Part shown: one piece after another, positions 1 through 12,850 of the stretch
How the letters are laid out: each line of letters begins with the position of its first letter
Position numbering within the stretch: the first letter of the stretch is position 1
Source: Pseudomonas sp.
GTDB lineage: Bacteria; Pseudomonadota; Gammaproteobacteria; Pseudomonadales; Pseudomonadaceae
Assembly (NCBI GenBank): GCA_022448005.1
Contig: JAKUTK010000025.1
Location: 1-64,000 of the forward strand
Direction: 5' to 3'
Length of the DNA stretch: 64,000 nucleotides
Notes under the pieces: model-generated
The model's database searches: none
Told to the model about the DNA's origin: nothing
Seen by the model: the letters and a program-made list of their open reading frames with translations, nothing else
Made by a program: the position numbers and the translations under genes

Positions 1-8
1 AGAAAGCA

Positions 9-33
9 AACGCCCCGAGCCAGTCGGGGCGTT
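9..33 (-). terminator. Intrinsic terminator downstream of hemE
   Basis: A 10 bp perfect stem (AACGCCCCGA paired with TCGGGGCGTT) surrounds a 5 nt loop. Read on the minus strand it is followed by TGCTTTCT. It lies about 70 bases past the hemE stop codon, where a terminator for the leftward transcript is expected. A gene to the left of the window could share it. Confidence 0.75.
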
Positions 34-103
34 GCTGATTATACCGCTGCGCTTGCGAGCTGTTTTAACACAGTCTGTGAAGCGGCTCTTTTTCGGCAAC
101 GTA

Positions 104-1168
104 TCAGCGGTGGTACTGCGCCGAGAGTTCGTGAACAGCCTCGATAAACGCACCGGCATGGGCCGGATCGACCTCAGGGGTAATGCCGTGGCCCAGGTTG
201 AACACGTGACCTTCGCCTTGCCCAAAGCTGCCTAGAATACGGCCTACCTCGGCCCGGATCGCCTCAGGCTTTGCAAACAGCACGCTCGGGTCCATGTTGC
301 CCTGTAGCGCGACCTTGTCGCCAACGCGTGCACGCGCGACGCCGATGTCGCAGGTCCAGTCCAGCCCCAGTGCTTCGGCACCGGTCGCCGCCATGGACTC
401 CAGCCAAAGCCCACCGCCCTTGGTGAACAGAATGACCGGTACACGTCGACCGTCATGTTCGCGAATCAGCCCATCGACAATCTTTTGCATGTAGGCCAGG
501 GAGAATTCCTGATAGGCCGCGGCGGAAAGGCTGCCACCCCACGAATCGAAAATCTGCACCGCCTGGGCGCCCGCGAGGATCTGCCCGTTGAGGTAGCTCG
601 TCACCGACTGCGCGAGCTTGTCCAGCAGCGCATGCATGGCCTGCGGATTTTCGTAGAGCATCGCCTTGGATTTGCGGAAGTCCTTCGAGGAGCCGCCTTC
701 GACCATGTAGGTCGCCAACGTCCAAGGGCTGCCGGAAAAGCCTATCAACGGAACGCGGCCGTTGAGCTCGCGACGAATGGTGCGCACCGCGTCCATCACG
801 TAACCCAGGTCTTTCTCCGGATCCGTAATCGGCAGCGCCTCAATGTCGGCCATGTTGCTGACGACCTTCTTGAAACGTGGGCCTTCACCGGTCTCGAAGT
901 ACAAGCCCAGCCCCATGGCGTCTGGCACCGTGAGGATGTCGGAGAACAGGATCGCCGCGTCTAACGGGTAACGCTCAAGAGGCTGAAGGGTGACTTCACA
1001 GGCCAGTTCGGGATTCATGCACAGGCTCATGAAATCGCCCGCCTTGCTGCGGCTGGCCCGGTATTCCGGCAGGTAGCGGCCGGCCTGACGCATCATCCAC
1101 ACCGGGGTGACGTCGACAGGTTGCTTGAGCAAGGCGCGGAGAAAGCGGTCGTTCTTCAAGGCAGTCAT
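104..1168 (-). CDS. hemE: Uroporphyrinogen decarboxylase HemE
   Basis: HemE is a cytoplasmic haem-pathway enzyme. It decarboxylates the four acetate side chains of uroporphyrinogen III to give coproporphyrinogen III, without a cofactor. The 354-residue protein has the family's usual length and carries the N-terminal signature [12 protein letters not shown], whose arginines bind substrate carboxylates, plus the [10 protein letters not shown] and NLGHGI motifs. The frame is open further upstream, but the ATG at 1168 (MTALKNDRF) fits known Pseudomonas HemE proteins. The gene follows gltBD in the same direction, separated by a strong hairpin, so it is probably transcribed separately. hemB, hemC and hemD also lie in this window but in other operons. 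Confidence 0.97.
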   Translation of the reverse strand: MTALKNDRFLRALLKQPVDVTPVWMMRQAGRYLPEYRASRSKAGDFMSLCMNPELACEVTLQPLERYPLDAAILFSDILTVPDAMGLGLYFETGEGPRFKKVVSNMADIEALPITDPEKDLGYVMDAVRTIRRELNGRVPLIGFSGSPWTLATYMVEGGSSKDFRKSKAMLYENPQAMHALLDKLAQSVTSYLNGQILAGAQAVQIFDSWGGSLSAAAYQEFSLAYMQKIVDGLIREHDGRRVPVILFTKGGGLWLESMAATGAEALGLDWTCDIGVARARVGDKVALQGNMDPSVLFAKPEAIRAEVGRILGSFGQGEGHVFNLGHGITPEVDPAHAGAFIEAVHELSAQYHR

Positions 1169-1216
1169 GTCTGGGTTCCAGCAAAAAAGTGGCGGCATTG
1201 TCGCAAAGCGCAAAAC

Positions 1217-1244
1217 AAAAGGCACGGCGAGCGCCGTGCCTTTT
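1217..1244 (-). terminator. Terminator after gltD (symmetrical hairpin)
   Basis: A perfect 12 bp stem, AAAAGGCACGGC paired with GCCGTGCCTTTT, closes a 4 nt loop. T and A tracts on both sides make it competent in either direction. It sits between the gltD stop and the hemE start, so it most likely ends the gltBD transcript. Confidence 0.8.
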
Positions 1245-1372
1245 ATCCGTGGGCTTGATTCAGGTCAGGCCCGTTTGGAGGCATGCTCCAAAGTAAAGCC
1301 CAGAATGGATGCCACGCTCACCGACCACCGTGAACCAGCTCGGTCTTCGGCAGCGCCTATCCACCCAGTGAA

Positions 1373-2902
<1,530 letters not shown>

Positions 2903-5900
2903 TTATTGGGGGTTGGCCCGAGTGCTCGAGAGCAGTGACGCCAGGTTGGCCGCCTTTGGCTTGACCAGCCAGAAGCGACGCAGGTAGTCGTCGAGGTTTT
3001 CCAGGAGTTTCGCGCCCCATGCGCTGCCGGTTTCGGCGACATATTCGCGCAGCACGTCCTGGAGATGGCTACGGTGGGCTTCCATGGCCTCACCGGTGAT
3101 GCGCTGCAGGTTGACCAGCTCGTTGTTCACCCGGTCGATGAAGCTGTTGTCCATGTCGAGGACATAGGCAAAACCGCCGGTCATGCCGGAGCCAAAGTTG
3201 TAGCCGGTCTTGCCAAGGACGCAGACAAAGCCGCCCGTCATGTATTCGCAGCAATGATCGCCCGTGCCTTCCACGACCGCGTGCGCGCCGGAGTTACGCA
3301 CGGCAAATCGCTCGCCGGCGGTGCCGCCCGCGAACAGCTTGCCACCCGTGGCGCCATACAGACAGGTGTTGCCGATGATCGCCGAATCCTGGGACTCGTA
3401 CCCGCTGGCCTTCGGTTGGGTAACCACCAGCTTGCCGCCGGTCATGCCTTTGCCGACGTAGTCGTTAGCGTCCCCTTCCAGATACAGATGCAGGCCACCT
3501 GCGTTCCAGACGCCGAAGCTCTGCCCCGCGGTGCCCTTGAAGCGGAAGGTGATTGGGGCATCTTTCATGCCCTGGTTGCCGTGCACCTGGGCGATTTCGC
3601 CGGAGACACGGGCACCAATGGAACGATCACAGTTGCAGATATCCAGTTCGAATTCACCGCCGCTCTTGGCGTCGATGGCCGCACGAGCCAACTTGACCAT
3701 TTCCTCGGCGAGCAAGCCCTGATCGAACGGCGGGTTCTTTTCCACCTCGCAGAACTGCGGCTTGTCGGCCGGAATATGGTCGCTGCCGAGCAGTGGCGAC
3801 AGGTCGAGGTGATTCTGCTTGGCGGTTTCGCCCGGCAGCAGTTCCAGCAGATCGGTACGCCCGATCAGTTCCTGCAGGCTGCGCACGCCGAGGCGGGCCA
3901 GCCACTCACGGGTTTCCTCGGCAACGAAGGTGAAGAAGTTGACCACCATGTCGACGGTGCCAATGAAGTGATCCTTGCGCAGCTGATCATTCTGCGTGGC
4001 GATACCGGTGGCGCAGTTGTTGAGGTGGCAGATGCGCAGATACTTGCAACCCAGCGCGATCATTGGCGCCGTGCCGAAGCCGAAGCTTTCTGCACCGAGG
4101 ATCGCAGCCTTGACTACGTCGAGGCCGGTCTTCAGTCCGCCGTCCGTCTGTACCCGGACCTTGCCCCGCAGGTCATTACCACGCAAGGTCTGGTGCGTTT
4201 CGGCCAGGCCAAGTTCCCAGGGCGAACCGGCGTAGCGGATGGAGGTCAGGGGCGAGGCGCCAGTGCCGCCATCGTAGCCGGAGATGGTGATCAGGTCGGC
4301 GTAGGCCTTGGCGACACCAGCGGCAATGGTACCGACCCCGGGCTCTGCCACCAGCTTGACCGACACCAGCGCCTTAGGATTGACCTGCTTGAGGTCAAAG
4401 ATCAGCTGGGCCAAATCTTCGATAGAGTAGATGTCGTGGTGCGGTGGCGGCGAAATCAGGGTGACGCCCGGCACCGCGTAACGCAGCTTGGCGATCAGAC
4501 CGTTGACCTTGCCACCCGGCAGCTGGCCACCCTCACCGGGCTTCGCGCCTTGCGCGACCTTGATCTGCAGCACTTCAGCGTTGACCAAATATTCAGGCGT
4601 GACACCGAAACGGCCAGTGGCCACCTGCTTGATCTTCGAGCTGCGCTCGGTGCGATAGCGCGACGGATCTTCGCCACCCTCACCGGAGTTGGAACGCGCG
4701 CCGATGCGATTCATAGCCGCGGCAATCGCCTCGTGCGCTTCTGGGGACAGCGCGCCAAGTGAAATGCCGGCAGAGTCGAAGCGTTTGAGGATCTGCTCCA
4801 GCGGCTCGACTTCTTCAAGCGCAAGCGGCTGCTCCGACACTTTGAGCTTGAGCAGGTCTCGCAGCATCGCCGCTGGACGCTGATCAACCAGTGCGGTGTA
4901 TTCCTTGAAGCGGCTGTAGTCGCCTTCCTGCACGGCAACTTGCAGCGCCGCGACGACGTCGGGGTTGTAGGCGTGGTATTCGCCGCCGTAGACGAACTTC
5001 AGCAAACCGCCTTGCTGGATCGGCTTGCGTGCACTCCAGGCCTCGGTCGCCAATGCTTTCTGTTCAGCTTCCAGATCGACGAAGCGCGCACCTTTGATGC
5101 GGCTGGCGACCCCCCGGAAACTAACGTCGACAATCTCGTCAGCCAGCCCCACGGCTTCGAACAGCTGAGCGCCACGGTACGAGGTGATGGTCGAGATGCC
5201 CATCTTCGAGATGATCTTCAGCAGGCCTTTGGAGATCCCCTTGCGGTAGTGCTTGAACACCTCGTAGAGGTCGCCAAGTACTTCGCCAGTGCGGATCAAG
5301 TCGCCAAGCACTTCGAACGCCAGGAACGGATAGACGGCGGTCGCACCGAAACCGATCAGAACGGCAAAGTGATGCGGATCGCGTGCTGTCGCGGTTTCCA
5401 CCAGAATGTTGCAGTCGGAGCGCAGACCGGTTTCGATCAGGCGGTGATGGACAGCACCTACGGCCAGCGATGCATGCACCGGCAGCTTGCCTGGCTGGAT
5501 GTTGCGATCGCTGAGGATCAGCATGACCTTGCCGCTGCGCACAGCCTCTTCGGCTTGGTCCGCGACATTACGAACCGCTGCTTCCAGACCGATGGTCTCG
5601 TCGTAGTTGAGATCGATCAGATGGCGCTCGAAACCGGGACGGTCGAGCTCCATGATCGTCCGCCACTTCGCCGGAGAGATCACCGGCGTGGTGAGGATCG
5701 CCCGATTGGCGTGATCAGCGGTTTCTTCGAAAACGTTACGCTCTGCGCCGAGACAGGTTTCCAGCGACATCACGATAGATTCGCGCAGCGGGTCTATCGG
5801 GGGGTTGGTGACCTGCGCGAACTGCTGGCGGAAATAGTCGAACGGCGAGCGAACCCGACGCGAGAGTACAGCCATGGGCGTGTCATCACCCATGGAACCA

Positions 5901-7351
5901 ACGGCTTCCTGCCCCTGCTCCGCGAGCGGACGCAGAACCTGATCACGCTCCTCGAAGGTGACCTGGAACATCTTCATGTATTGCTTAAGCTGGTCAGCAT
6001 CGTAAAACGCCGAGCCATGATCGTTATCGTCCAGGGTCGACTGGATACGCAATGCGTTCTGGCGCAACCAGGTTTTATATGGATGCTGTGATTTCAGGCG
6101 ATTATCGATGTCGTCGGTATGCAATACCTGTCCGGTTTCGGTGTCCACAGCCAGGATCTGCCCCGGGCCGACGCGGCCCTTGGCGATCACGTCTTCCGGC
6201 TTGTAATCCCAGACACCAACTTCAGAGGCAAGGGTGATGTAGCCATTCTTCGTCGTCACCCAGCGCGCCGGGCGTAAACCATTGCGGTCCAGCAGGCAGA
6301 TCGCATGGCGGCCGTCGGTCAGCACTACGCCCGCCGGGCCGTCCCAAGGCTCCATGTGCATGGAGTTGAACTCATAGAAGGCGCGCAGATCGGGATCCAT
6401 GGTCTCGACGTTCTGCCAAGCCGGCGGAATGATCATGCGCAAACCGCGGAACAAATCCATACCGCCGGTGACCAACAGCTCCAGCATGTTATCCATGCTC
6501 GAGGAGTCGGAGCCCGTACGGTTGACCAGCGGATCGAGCTCTTCCAAGTCCGGAAGCAGCTCATTGGCGAACTTCAACCGACGCGCCTGCGCCCAGTTGC
6601 GGTTACCGGTGATGGTGTTGATCTCACCGTTATGAGCCAAGAAGCGGAATGGCTGGGCCAGCGGCCACTGCGGCATCGTGTTGGTGGAGAAACGCTGATG
6701 AAACACACAGATAGCGGTGGCCAGGCGCTCGTCGCCGAGATCGGGATAGAACTGAGCCAAATCGGCCGGCATCATCAAGCCTTTGTAGATGATGTCCTTG
6801 TCGGAGAGGCTGCAGACATAGAATTCCTTGTCGCTGGCCAAGGCCACTTCGGCCCGGCGGCGAGCGAAGAACAGTTTGATGCCGAAATCACGTTCGGACA
6901 GGCCTTCCGCCGAAACGAACACCTGTTCGATGCGCGGCAGGCGCTCCAAGGCAAGACGCCCAAGAACAGTGGTATCAACCGGAACCTCGCGCCAGCCAAC
7001 GAGGGTCAGTCCCTGGGCTGCAATTTGCTCGTTGAGGCTCGCGCGCGCCGCCTCAGCCTTGCCCGCGTCCTGGCTGAGGAAAATCATACCGACGGCGTAA
7101 AGCGAAGGCAGATCGGCATCGAAATGCTGCTTGGCCATGGCGCGCAGGAAGGCGTCAGGCTTCTGCATCAACAGCCCGCAACCATCGCCGGTTTTACCGT
7201 CGGCGTTGATGCCGCCTCGGTGAGTCATGCAGGTGAGGGATTGAATGGCGGTCTGAAGCAGGTGATGGCTTGCCTCGCCCTGCATGTGGGCGATCAGACC
7301 GAAGCCGCAGTTATCCTTGAACTCTTCAGGACGAAACAGACCTGCTCTCAT
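2903..7351 (-). CDS. gltB: Glutamate synthase (NADPH) large subunit GltB
   Basis: GltB is the alpha subunit of GOGAT. Its N-terminal type II amidotransferase domain releases ammonia from glutamine, and its FMN-containing synthase domain adds that ammonia to 2-oxoglutarate. The 1482 residues match the family. Cys15 in DNCGFGL is the predicted catalytic N-terminal nucleophile after removal of a 14-residue propeptide. The [3Fe-4S] ligands appear as [12 protein letters not shown], and the C-terminal third has the glycine-rich GXGXG beta-helix repeats. The ATG at 7351 follows a GGAG ribosome site; the GTG two codons earlier is less likely. gltD follows, and an unusual inverted repeat lies upstream. 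Confidence 0.98.
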   Translation of the reverse strand: MRAGLFRPEEFKDNCGFGLIAHMQGEASHHLLQTAIQSLTCMTHRGGINADGKTGDGCGLLMQKPDAFLRAMAKQHFDADLPSLYAVGMIFLSQDAGKAEAARASLNEQIAAQGLTLVGWREVPVDTTVLGRLALERLPRIEQVFVSAEGLSERDFGIKLFFARRRAEVALASDKEFYVCSLSDKDIIYKGLMMPADLAQFYPDLGDERLATAICVFHQRFSTNTMPQWPLAQPFRFLAHNGEINTITGNRNWAQARRLKFANELLPDLEELDPLVNRTGSDSSSMDNMLELLVTGGMDLFRGLRMIIPPAWQNVETMDPDLRAFYEFNSMHMEPWDGPAGVVLTDGRHAICLLDRNGLRPARWVTTKNGYITLASEVGVWDYKPEDVIAKGRVGPGQILAVDTETGQVLHTDDIDNRLKSQHPYKTWLRQNALRIQSTLDDNDHGSAFYDADQLKQYMKMFQVTFEERDQVLRPLAEQGQEAVGSMGDDTPMAVLSRRVRSPFDYFRQQFAQVTNPPIDPLRESIVMSLETCLGAERNVFEETADHANRAILTTPVISPAKWRTIMELDRPGFERHLIDLNYDETIGLEAAVRNVADQAEEAVRSGKVMLILSDRNIQPGKLPVHASLAVGAVHHRLIETGLRSDCNILVETATARDPHHFAVLIGFGATAVYPFLAFEVLGDLIRTGEVLGDLYEVFKHYRKGISKGLLKIISKMGISTITSYRGAQLFEAVGLADEIVDVSFRGVASRIKGARFVDLEAEQKALATEAWSARKPIQQGGLLKFVYGGEYHAYNPDVVAALQVAVQEGDYSRFKEYTALVDQRPAAMLRDLLKLKVSEQPLALEEVEPLEQILKRFDSAGISLGALSPEAHEAIAAAMNRIGARSNSGEGGEDPSRYRTERSSKIKQVATGRFGVTPEYLVNAEVLQIKVAQGAKPGEGGQLPGGKVNGLIAKLRYAVPGVTLISPPPHHDIYSIEDLAQLIFDLKQVNPKALVSVKLVAEPGVGTIAAGVAKAYADLITISGYDGGTGASPLTSIRYAGSPWELGLAETHQTLRGNDLRGKVRVQTDGGLKTGLDVVKAAILGAESFGFGTAPMIALGCKYLRICHLNNCATGIATQNDQLRKDHFIGTVDMVVNFFTFVAEETREWLARLGVRSLQELIGRTDLLELLPGETAKQNHLDLSPLLGSDHIPADKPQFCEVEKNPPFDQGLLAEEMVKLARAAIDAKSGGEFELDICNCDRSIGARVSGEIAQVHGNQGMKDAPITFRFKGTAGQSFGVWNAGGLHLYLEGDANDYVGKGMTGGKLVVTQPKASGYESQDSAIIGNTCLYGATGGKLFAGGTAGERFAVRNSGAHAVVEGTGDHCCEYMTGGFVCVLGKTGYNFGSGMTGGFAYVLDMDNSFIDRVNNELVNLQRITGEAMEAHRSHLQDVLREYVAETGSAWGAKLLENLDDYLRRFWLVKPKAANLASLLSSTRANPQ

Positions 7352-7486
7352 AGGCACTCCACCAGCTGAATACGTTGTAAATCAACCCCTTATGGACGGC
7401 GCACGGAATCGCCCCGTCATACACGTGGGCAAAAGGGGGAGCAGTTTACAAAGCCCGGTAGAGCGACACAATTTTATTTTTTGCAA

Positions 7487-7521
7487 GCCCCAAAATGGGG
7501 CGTTGCGCACTATTTTGGGGC
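7487..7521 (-). promoter_or_regulatory. Nested inverted repeat upstream of gltB
   Basis: GCCCCAAAAT (7487-7496) and ATTTTGGGGC (7512-7521) form a perfect 10 bp inverted repeat. A second palindrome, GCCCCA-AAA-TGGGGC (7487-7501), shares its left arm. The repeat begins 3 bp after the stop codon of the upstream damX-like gene and lies about 135 bp before gltB. On the minus strand the bases after it are TTGCAAAAAATAAAA, not a T tract, so it is not a standard intrinsic terminator for damX. The layout resembles a pair of dyad operator half-sites. An NtrC-type site is possible but unproven. Confidence 0.45.
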
Positions 7522-7523
7522 GA

Positions 7524-9005
7524 TCACTGGCGAGTCTGCGAAATCTCCTGCTGCACGCTAGCGAAACTCCGCGCCCAAGGCTTGCCTGCCTGCAGCGAGG
7601 CTGGCAGCTTCTTGATAGCTTCCAACGCAGCATTACGACTGGCAAAACTGCCGTAGGTCACAACGTACAGGGGCTTGCCCTGATGTTGCTTGACGAAATA
7701 ACGGAATCCCTCGCCCTGCCGCTTCACCAGTGCTTCAGCGTTCGCCTGTGTCCGCGTCCCCAGCACCTGGACCAGATAGTTGGTTTTCGACTGACTCGCA
7801 TACCAGTTCGTGCCGGTAGCAGGCTCATCCGCGGCAATCTGCCGCACAGGCTCTTGCGGCACTTCCGCTACCCGATTGGGTTGAGCGGCTGGAGGCTGCA
7901 CTTCCACCTGGTTAGCGATCTCTGCAGGCGCTTGGATATCGTCGACAGCCGATTCCTCAACAGGCAACGGCTCCTCAACAGCCTGTGCTGATGAATCATC
8001 CGTTTCGCCACTACCGGCAGCAGCAAGTGGCTCCCGGATAACCGGCTGAGCCGGCGCGATCTCCGGCGCAGCATCGACGCCCTCGTCAAGCGCCTCGGTC
8101 ACGGGGGCCGCCCCCAACGGTAAGGCGGTGGTAGCAGGCGCTGTTGAGGGCTCATCCGCGTCACGCATGAGCAAGGTGACCAAGACGATGAGAACAACCG
8201 CAACCAGAGCCAGCAAATGCTTCATGGGTAGAGGCAGATTCCACCCAGCCGATTTCCGACGCCCTTTGGATTGCTGCATCGCTTCAAGAAGCTCATCTCT
8301 GGCTGTCTCGTTTATGGCACCAGGCCAACCACCGGAATCGACATGGATTCGCTCGACCTGCCCCTCACTCAAACAGTCCAACCCAGACCCAGCCCCTTCC
8401 AGGCGCAGCGCCAGATATTCCCGCGTCTCATCTTGCTCGTACGGCTGAAGCGCAATCACATGGAAGCGCTCTTCGCCGTCTACCAATGCCTCCAGACGCG
8501 CTACCAGCGCATGTTCGCCGAACAGAAAGACGTGCGGCCGCCCTTCCGGGCTGCCCTGAGCCAATCGCAGCAACGTTTCAACGGCTGCCCCGGTTAGTCG
8601 CTCGGCATCGTCAACCAGCAGATACACCTCCTGGCCGGTCAACGCCAATTGAATGATCTGCGCCATGATCGAGTCGAAGTCGGCGCGCCGACAGCCGACC
8701 GCTTGGGCGATCTGCTGCAAAAGAACATTCGAATCGAGCGTTTCCAGTGGCGAGATGACCACACTGTGGACAGCCTGCTTATTGCTGCTGGCTACGAGAG
8801 CCTGACGCACCAGCGTTTTGCCACTCCCTTCCGGCCCTGTCACCACCAGCAGCAGCTGGCTGTAGCGGGCAAGGTGGTGCAACTGCCCAAGCACCGGCTT
8901 GCGCTGAGCAGGAAAGAACTTGAAGCCGGGTACGCGTGCAGCAAAGGGATCATGACTGAAGCCGTAGTGGTTCAGGTACGAATCGTCGGCAGACAAACTG
9001 GACAT
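7524..9005 (-). CDS. DamX-like membrane ATPase with C-terminal SPOR domain
   Basis: The protein has 493 residues in three parts. An ExeA/AAA-type ATPase domain carries Walker A GPEGSGKT (57-64) and Walker B YLLVDDAE (about 128-135). One transmembrane helix (about 262-280) follows. A Pro/Ala/Glu-rich periplasmic linker then leads to a SPOR domain (about 400-490) that should bind denuded septal peptidoglycan. This cytoplasmic-ATPase plus periplasmic-SPOR plan suggests a division-associated protein like enterobacterial DamX, which is also encoded next to aroKB. The gene sits 20 bp after aroB and is probably in the aroK-aroB transcript. Its cellular role in Pseudomonas is not known to me; the DamX comparison rests on architecture and location. 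Confidence 0.85.
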   Translation of the reverse strand: MSSLSADDSYLNHYGFSHDPFAARVPGFKFFPAQRKPVLGQLHHLARYSQLLLVVTGPEGSGKTLVRQALVASSNKQAVHSVVISPLETLDSNVLLQQIAQAVGCRRADFDSIMAQIIQLALTGQEVYLLVDDAERLTGAAVETLLRLAQGSPEGRPHVFLFGEHALVARLEALVDGEERFHVIALQPYEQDETREYLALRLEGAGSGLDCLSEGQVERIHVDSGGWPGAINETARDELLEAMQQSKGRRKSAGWNLPLPMKHLLALVAVVLIVLVTLLMRDADEPSTAPATTALPLGAAPVTEALDEGVDAAPEIAPAQPVIREPLAAAGSGETDDSSAQAVEEPLPVEESAVDDIQAPAEIANQVEVQPPAAQPNRVAEVPQEPVRQIAADEPATGTNWYASQSKTNYLVQVLGTRTQANAEALVKRQGEGFRYFVKQHQGKPLYVVTYGSFASRNAALEAIKKLPASLQAGKPWARSFASVQQEISQTRQ

Positions 9006-9025
9006 GGAAATCTCTTAGGTTCTGA

Positions 9026-10117
9026 CTATTGCGTAAGCGCGTCGTAGTTGACGTTCAATGTGGCCTCAAGCACTTCCCGGGGGAAGTCACCCGTCACCAC
9101 AGCCTCCCCCAGGCGCTTGAGCAGCACCAATCGCAACTGGCCATTCAGCACCTTCTTGTCGACTGCCATATGCTTGAGAAAATCTTCGGAGCTCATGCCG
9201 GCCGGAGGCACAACCGGTAGACCGGCACGCGAGAGTAGATGCACGGCCCTGTCTCGCTCCAGGGTGCTTATCCAGCCGAGCCGATTCGACATCTCGAGAG
9301 CCATGACAGTGCCCGCCGACACCGCCTCACCATGCAGCCATGCCCCATAGCCCTGATGGGTCTCGATTGCATGACCGAACGTATGACCAAGGTTCAGCGT
9401 GGCGCGAATACCGGCCTCGCGCTCATCCGCTCCCACCACCTTAGCCTTTGCATCACAGGAACGCCTTATCGCTTCGGTAAGCGCCCCCTGATCCAAGGCA
9501 CGAAGCCTGTCGATATTATCCTCGAGCCAGCCTAGGAACGGCTCGTCACAGATCAAACCGTATTTGATCACCTCGGCCAGGCCTGCGGACAACTCGCGCG
9601 ACGGCAGAGTCGCGAGAGTCGATGTGTCGATCAGCACCGCCTGCGGCTGGTAGAACGCACCGATCATGTTCTTGCCGAGCGGATGGTTGATGCCCGTCTT
9701 GCCGCCAACGGACGAATCGACCTGGGACAAGAGCGTTGTCGGCACTTGAATGAAATCGACGCCTCGCTGATAGCTGGCAGCTGCAAAGCCAGCCATGTCA
9801 CCAATCACACCGCCGCCCAGCGCAATGATGGTGGTATTGCGATCATGCCTCGCCGCCAGCAACGCATCGAAGATCAACTGCAAGGTCTGCCAGTTCTTGT
9901 GCGCTTCACCGTCAGGAAGCACGATCGGAGTTACCTGGAACCCGGCAAGACTGTTCGAAAGGCGCTCGAGGTAGAGCGGTGCAACGGTGTCGTTAGTGAC
10001 GATCGCAACCTGCTTGCCACGGATATGACAGGCCAACAGCTCACCGCGATCAATGAGCTGCTCGCCAATCAGAATCGGATAGCTACGCTCGCCGAGATCG
10101 ACCTGAAGAGTCTGCAT
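9026..10117 (-). CDS. aroB: 3-dehydroquinate synthase AroB
   Basis: AroB catalyses the second shikimate-pathway step, converting DAHP to 3-dehydroquinate with NAD+ and a divalent metal. The 363-residue length fits the family. The Rossmann half contains DGEAHK and the [13 protein letters not shown] segment. The metal-binding half has EVIKYGLI (glutamate ligand) and the histidine motifs [11 protein letters not shown] and HGEAVSAG. It lies 23 bp after aroK in the same direction and precedes the DamX-like gene, so aroK-aroB-damX look co-transcribed, possibly from the pil operon. Confidence 0.97.
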   Translation of the reverse strand: MQTLQVDLGERSYPILIGEQLIDRGELLACHIRGKQVAIVTNDTVAPLYLERLSNSLAGFQVTPIVLPDGEAHKNWQTLQLIFDALLAARHDRNTTIIALGGGVIGDMAGFAAASYQRGVDFIQVPTTLLSQVDSSVGGKTGINHPLGKNMIGAFYQPQAVLIDTSTLATLPSRELSAGLAEVIKYGLICDEPFLGWLEDNIDRLRALDQGALTEAIRRSCDAKAKVVGADEREAGIRATLNLGHTFGHAIETHQGYGAWLHGEAVSAGTVMALEMSNRLGWISTLERDRAVHLLSRAGLPVVPPAGMSSEDFLKHMAVDKKVLNGQLRLVLLKRLGEAVVTGDFPREVLEATLNVNYDALTQ

Positions 10118-10140
10118 AGGGGCCCCACAATCAAAGGGAG

Positions 10141-10689
10141 CTAGGATAGCGCAGATCGCCCCAAGCTTTCACGAGGCCCGGAAGACTGAAGCTGGCTGAG
10201 AATTTCCTGTACGACGAGGCGCGGCGGACGCTCGTCCGTCTGAATGATGATGTCAGCAATTTCGCGATACAGCGGGTCCCGCACAGCCATCAACCCAGTC
10301 AGCACCTGGCGGGGATTCGGCGCTTGCAGCAACGGTCGGTTGCGATCACGGGAGGTGCGATCAAGCTGCTGATCGACCGAGGTGCACAGATAGATCACCT
10401 GCCCCCCAGCCCGCAAAACCTCGCGGTTGTCCTCCCGAAGCACCGCACCGCCGCCGGTTGCCAGCACGACGCCGCGCATCTGACATAGATCCTGGATGGC
10501 GACGTGCTCCCTCTCACGAAAACCCTGCTCGCCTTCAACATCGAATATCAGCGGAATGCTGGCACCGGTGCGCTGCTCGATCTCCTTGTCGGAATCCCGA
10601 AAGGGGAGACGAAGCTCCTTGGCAAGCAGTCGTCCGATGGTGCTTTTACCAGCGCCCATCGGACCCACGAGAATGATGTTCGGCAGCAA
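10141..10689 (-). CDS. aroK: Shikimate kinase AroK (TTG start)
   Basis: AroK phosphorylates shikimate at the 3-hydroxyl using ATP. The 182-residue protein has the P-loop GPMGAGKST, the shikimate-binding DSD motif, the FREREH segment, the GGGAV loop and the lid region RDRNRPLL. No ATG or GTG exists between the upstream in-frame stop and the conserved [10 protein letters not shown]. The only plausible initiators are TTG at 10689 or the following CTG. The TTG lies 4 nt past the pilQ stop codon and lacks a clear ribosome site, so translation is probably coupled to pilQ. This fixed pilQ-aroK-aroB linkage is known in pseudomonads. Confidence 0.95.
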   Translation of the reverse strand: MLPNIILVGPMGAGKSTIGRLLAKELRLPFRDSDKEIEQRTGASIPLIFDVEGEQGFREREHVAIQDLCQMRGVVLATGGGAVLREDNREVLRAGGQVIYLCTSVDQQLDRTSRDRNRPLLQAPNPRQVLTGLMAVRDPLYREIADIIIQTDERPPRLVVQEILSQLQSSGPRESLGRSALS

Positions 10690-10693
10690 GTAT

Positions 10694-12799
10694 TTAACGG
10701 CTGGCTTGAATTGCCTGATTATTCATGATCCGCGGAGTTATGAATACCAGTAGCTCGGACTTTCTGTCCTGTACGAGGTCACGACGAAATACACGACCTA
10801 CGAAAGGCAGATCCCCAAGAAACGGAACCTTATCAACCGACTTACTCTGAGTATTGGAAAATACACCGCCAATGACGATCGTCTCTCCGTCAGTAACCAA
10901 TACCTTGGCATTGACCTCATTCTTGCGAATGGACGGAATACCGCCGGTGCTAGCGGCTTGAGAAAAATCCGGCTCGTCCTTGGTGACCTTGACTTCCATG
11001 ATTATGCGGTTGTCAGGAGTAATCTGCGGCGTGACCTCCAAGGACAGCGCTGCCTCTTTGAATGAGGTGCTGGTGGCGCCGCTGGAGCTTGCTTCCTGAT
11101 ACGGAACCTCAGAACCTTTTAAGATTTTGGCAGTTTCCTTGTCCGCGGTGACTACCTTCGGCTGGGAAACCACCTCACCGTTGCCGGTCTTTTCCATGGC
11201 CGAGAGCTGCAGGTCAAGGATGGCATTGTTCGTGACAAAGCCCAGACCAATCCCGGAGGTAGCACCGATTGCGCCCATATCAACGAAAGGCAAGTTGAGC
11301 GGCGTTTCTCGTATGCCGGGGAAACGACCGACCTGCCCTTCGTCTCCATCTTCTACGCCTAAGTTGTCGCCTTTACCCCATGCGTTCCATTTGTCACCCG
11401 CCCAAAGATTTCCACCCCAACGAACACCGAGGCTCTTGTCATAATCGACATTCGCTTCGACGATCCGAGCTTCGATCATCACTTGGCGGACCGGAATATC
11501 AAGCTGAGCGACGATCCGGCGGAGTTCGTCAAGACGCTCCTGAGTTTGGTAGGCGATGATATTGTTAGTACGGTCATCAACGGCAATCGAGCCACGATCC
11601 TCGCTCTCGCCACCCTTGTCGGTAACGGACTGGAATAAACGCGCGATGTCCGCTGCCTTGGCGTAATTGACCTGTACAACCTCGCGACGAAGAGGCGCGA
11701 GCTCTGCAATCTGACGCTGGGATTCCAATTCCTGACGCTCGCGCGCGGCGATCTCGTCTGCCGGAGCCACCAGCAGAACATTGCCCACCTGGCGCTTATC
11801 GAGACCCTTGGTCTTCAGCACTAGATCCAATGCCTGATCCCAGGGCACGTTCTGCAAACGCAATGTGATGTTGCCCTGCACAGTGTCACTGGCCACCAGG
11901 TTCAGGTCGGTAAAATCTGCAATCAGCTGAAGAACAGAGCGAACATCAATGTCTTGGAAGTTCAGCGACAGCTTCTCGCCGGAATAGGTGAAGTGCTCAG
12001 CCTTGCGTTGCTCGGCATCTGCCTCGCTAAGCGGCTTGACGCTAATGGTCAGCTTGTCGTCAGTTTGGTACGCCAAGTAGTCATATCGACCGCTCGGCTC
12101 GATGGCAATACTGGCACCATCACCTCTGCTGCTCGAATCAACAAATTTGACTGGTGTGGCAAAGTCCTGGACATCTAGCCGCACACGCAGAGATTCGGGC
12201 AACTGCGTTTTGGCAAAGGAAACGCGGATTTTACCGCCCTGCTCCTCAATGCTCGGGCTTACCGAAGGATCAGACAATGTGATAACTACATTGCCAGCCC
12301 CGTCTTCGCCGCGGCGAAAGTCGATGTTACTGATCGATTTACCCGCAGCCACGGAGATATCCGGTGCTACCGGCTTGGTCGAGACCAGAGGAGAAGGCGT
12401 CGCAGCCGCGGAGCGCGCAGCGTTTTCGCCTAGCACCACGAATAGATTGTTACCGTCGACGCGGGTCGAGTAAGGGACCAGCGATGTGAGGTTCACGATG
12501 AGCCGCGTACGCCCCTGGGCCTCGACCACTGTCACGCTCCGCGCATTACCAACGCCAAGCTCATGGTTTTTCGATCCGAGCTTGCTGGACACGCCAGGCA
12601 GATCAAGAGCAATACGTGCAGGCTGATCAAGGGTGTAGCCACGCGGGGTCGGAACCGGCTCGTCGAAAGCCAGCTTCAACTCAACGCGATCACCGGGCAA
12701 CGATGCGACGTCAAGTGAGTTCAAATTTGCCGCCAGCAATGCAGGTGAAATGAACGCTGCCAGCAACGACAAACCGAGACGAGTGAGAGTGGTATTCAT
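10694..12799 (-). CDS. pilQ: Type IV pilus secretin PilQ
   Basis: PilQ forms the outer-membrane ring through which the type IV pilus passes. The 701-residue precursor begins with a signal peptide ending near ALLAAN. It then has two AMIN-type peptidoglycan-binding regions, an STN/N0 domain ([19 protein letters not shown]), N1 repeats ([22 protein letters not shown]) and a C-terminal secretin barrel with [15 protein letters not shown]. The ATG at 12799 (MNTTLTRLG) places a proper signal peptide at the N terminus; the frame extends 16 codons upstream. It is the last pil gene of pilMNOPQ and lies 51 bp after pilP. Confidence 0.97.
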   Translation of the reverse strand: MNTTLTRLGLSLLAAFISPALLAANLNSLDVASLPGDRVELKLAFDEPVPTPRGYTLDQPARIALDLPGVSSKLGSKNHELGVGNARSVTVVEAQGRTRLIVNLTSLVPYSTRVDGNNLFVVLGENAARSAAATPSPLVSTKPVAPDISVAAGKSISNIDFRRGEDGAGNVVITLSDPSVSPSIEEQGGKIRVSFAKTQLPESLRVRLDVQDFATPVKFVDSSSRGDGASIAIEPSGRYDYLAYQTDDKLTISVKPLSEADAEQRKAEHFTYSGEKLSLNFQDIDVRSVLQLIADFTDLNLVASDTVQGNITLRLQNVPWDQALDLVLKTKGLDKRQVGNVLLVAPADEIAARERQELESQRQIAELAPLRREVVQVNYAKAADIARLFQSVTDKGGESEDRGSIAVDDRTNNIIAYQTQERLDELRRIVAQLDIPVRQVMIEARIVEANVDYDKSLGVRWGGNLWAGDKWNAWGKGDNLGVEDGDEGQVGRFPGIRETPLNLPFVDMGAIGATSGIGLGFVTNNAILDLQLSAMEKTGNGEVVSQPKVVTADKETAKILKGSEVPYQEASSSGATSTSFKEAALSLEVTPQITPDNRIIMEVKVTKDEPDFSQAASTGGIPSIRKNEVNAKVLVTDGETIVIGGVFSNTQSKSVDKVPFLGDLPFVGRVFRRDLVQDRKSELLVFITPRIMNNQAIQASR

Positions 12800-12850
12800 A
12801 AAAGGCTTCCGTTGTGCAGACCGGTATAGGTTTTCCATTTTTGCCATGAC

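Noticed and set aside
3065-4762. Long open frame antisense to gltB (565 codons), plus others at 4940-6091 and 6305-7369
   Set aside because: These mirror the high-GC third-position bias of gltB. They show no recognisable domain, lack ribosome sites and are fully inside a certain gene.
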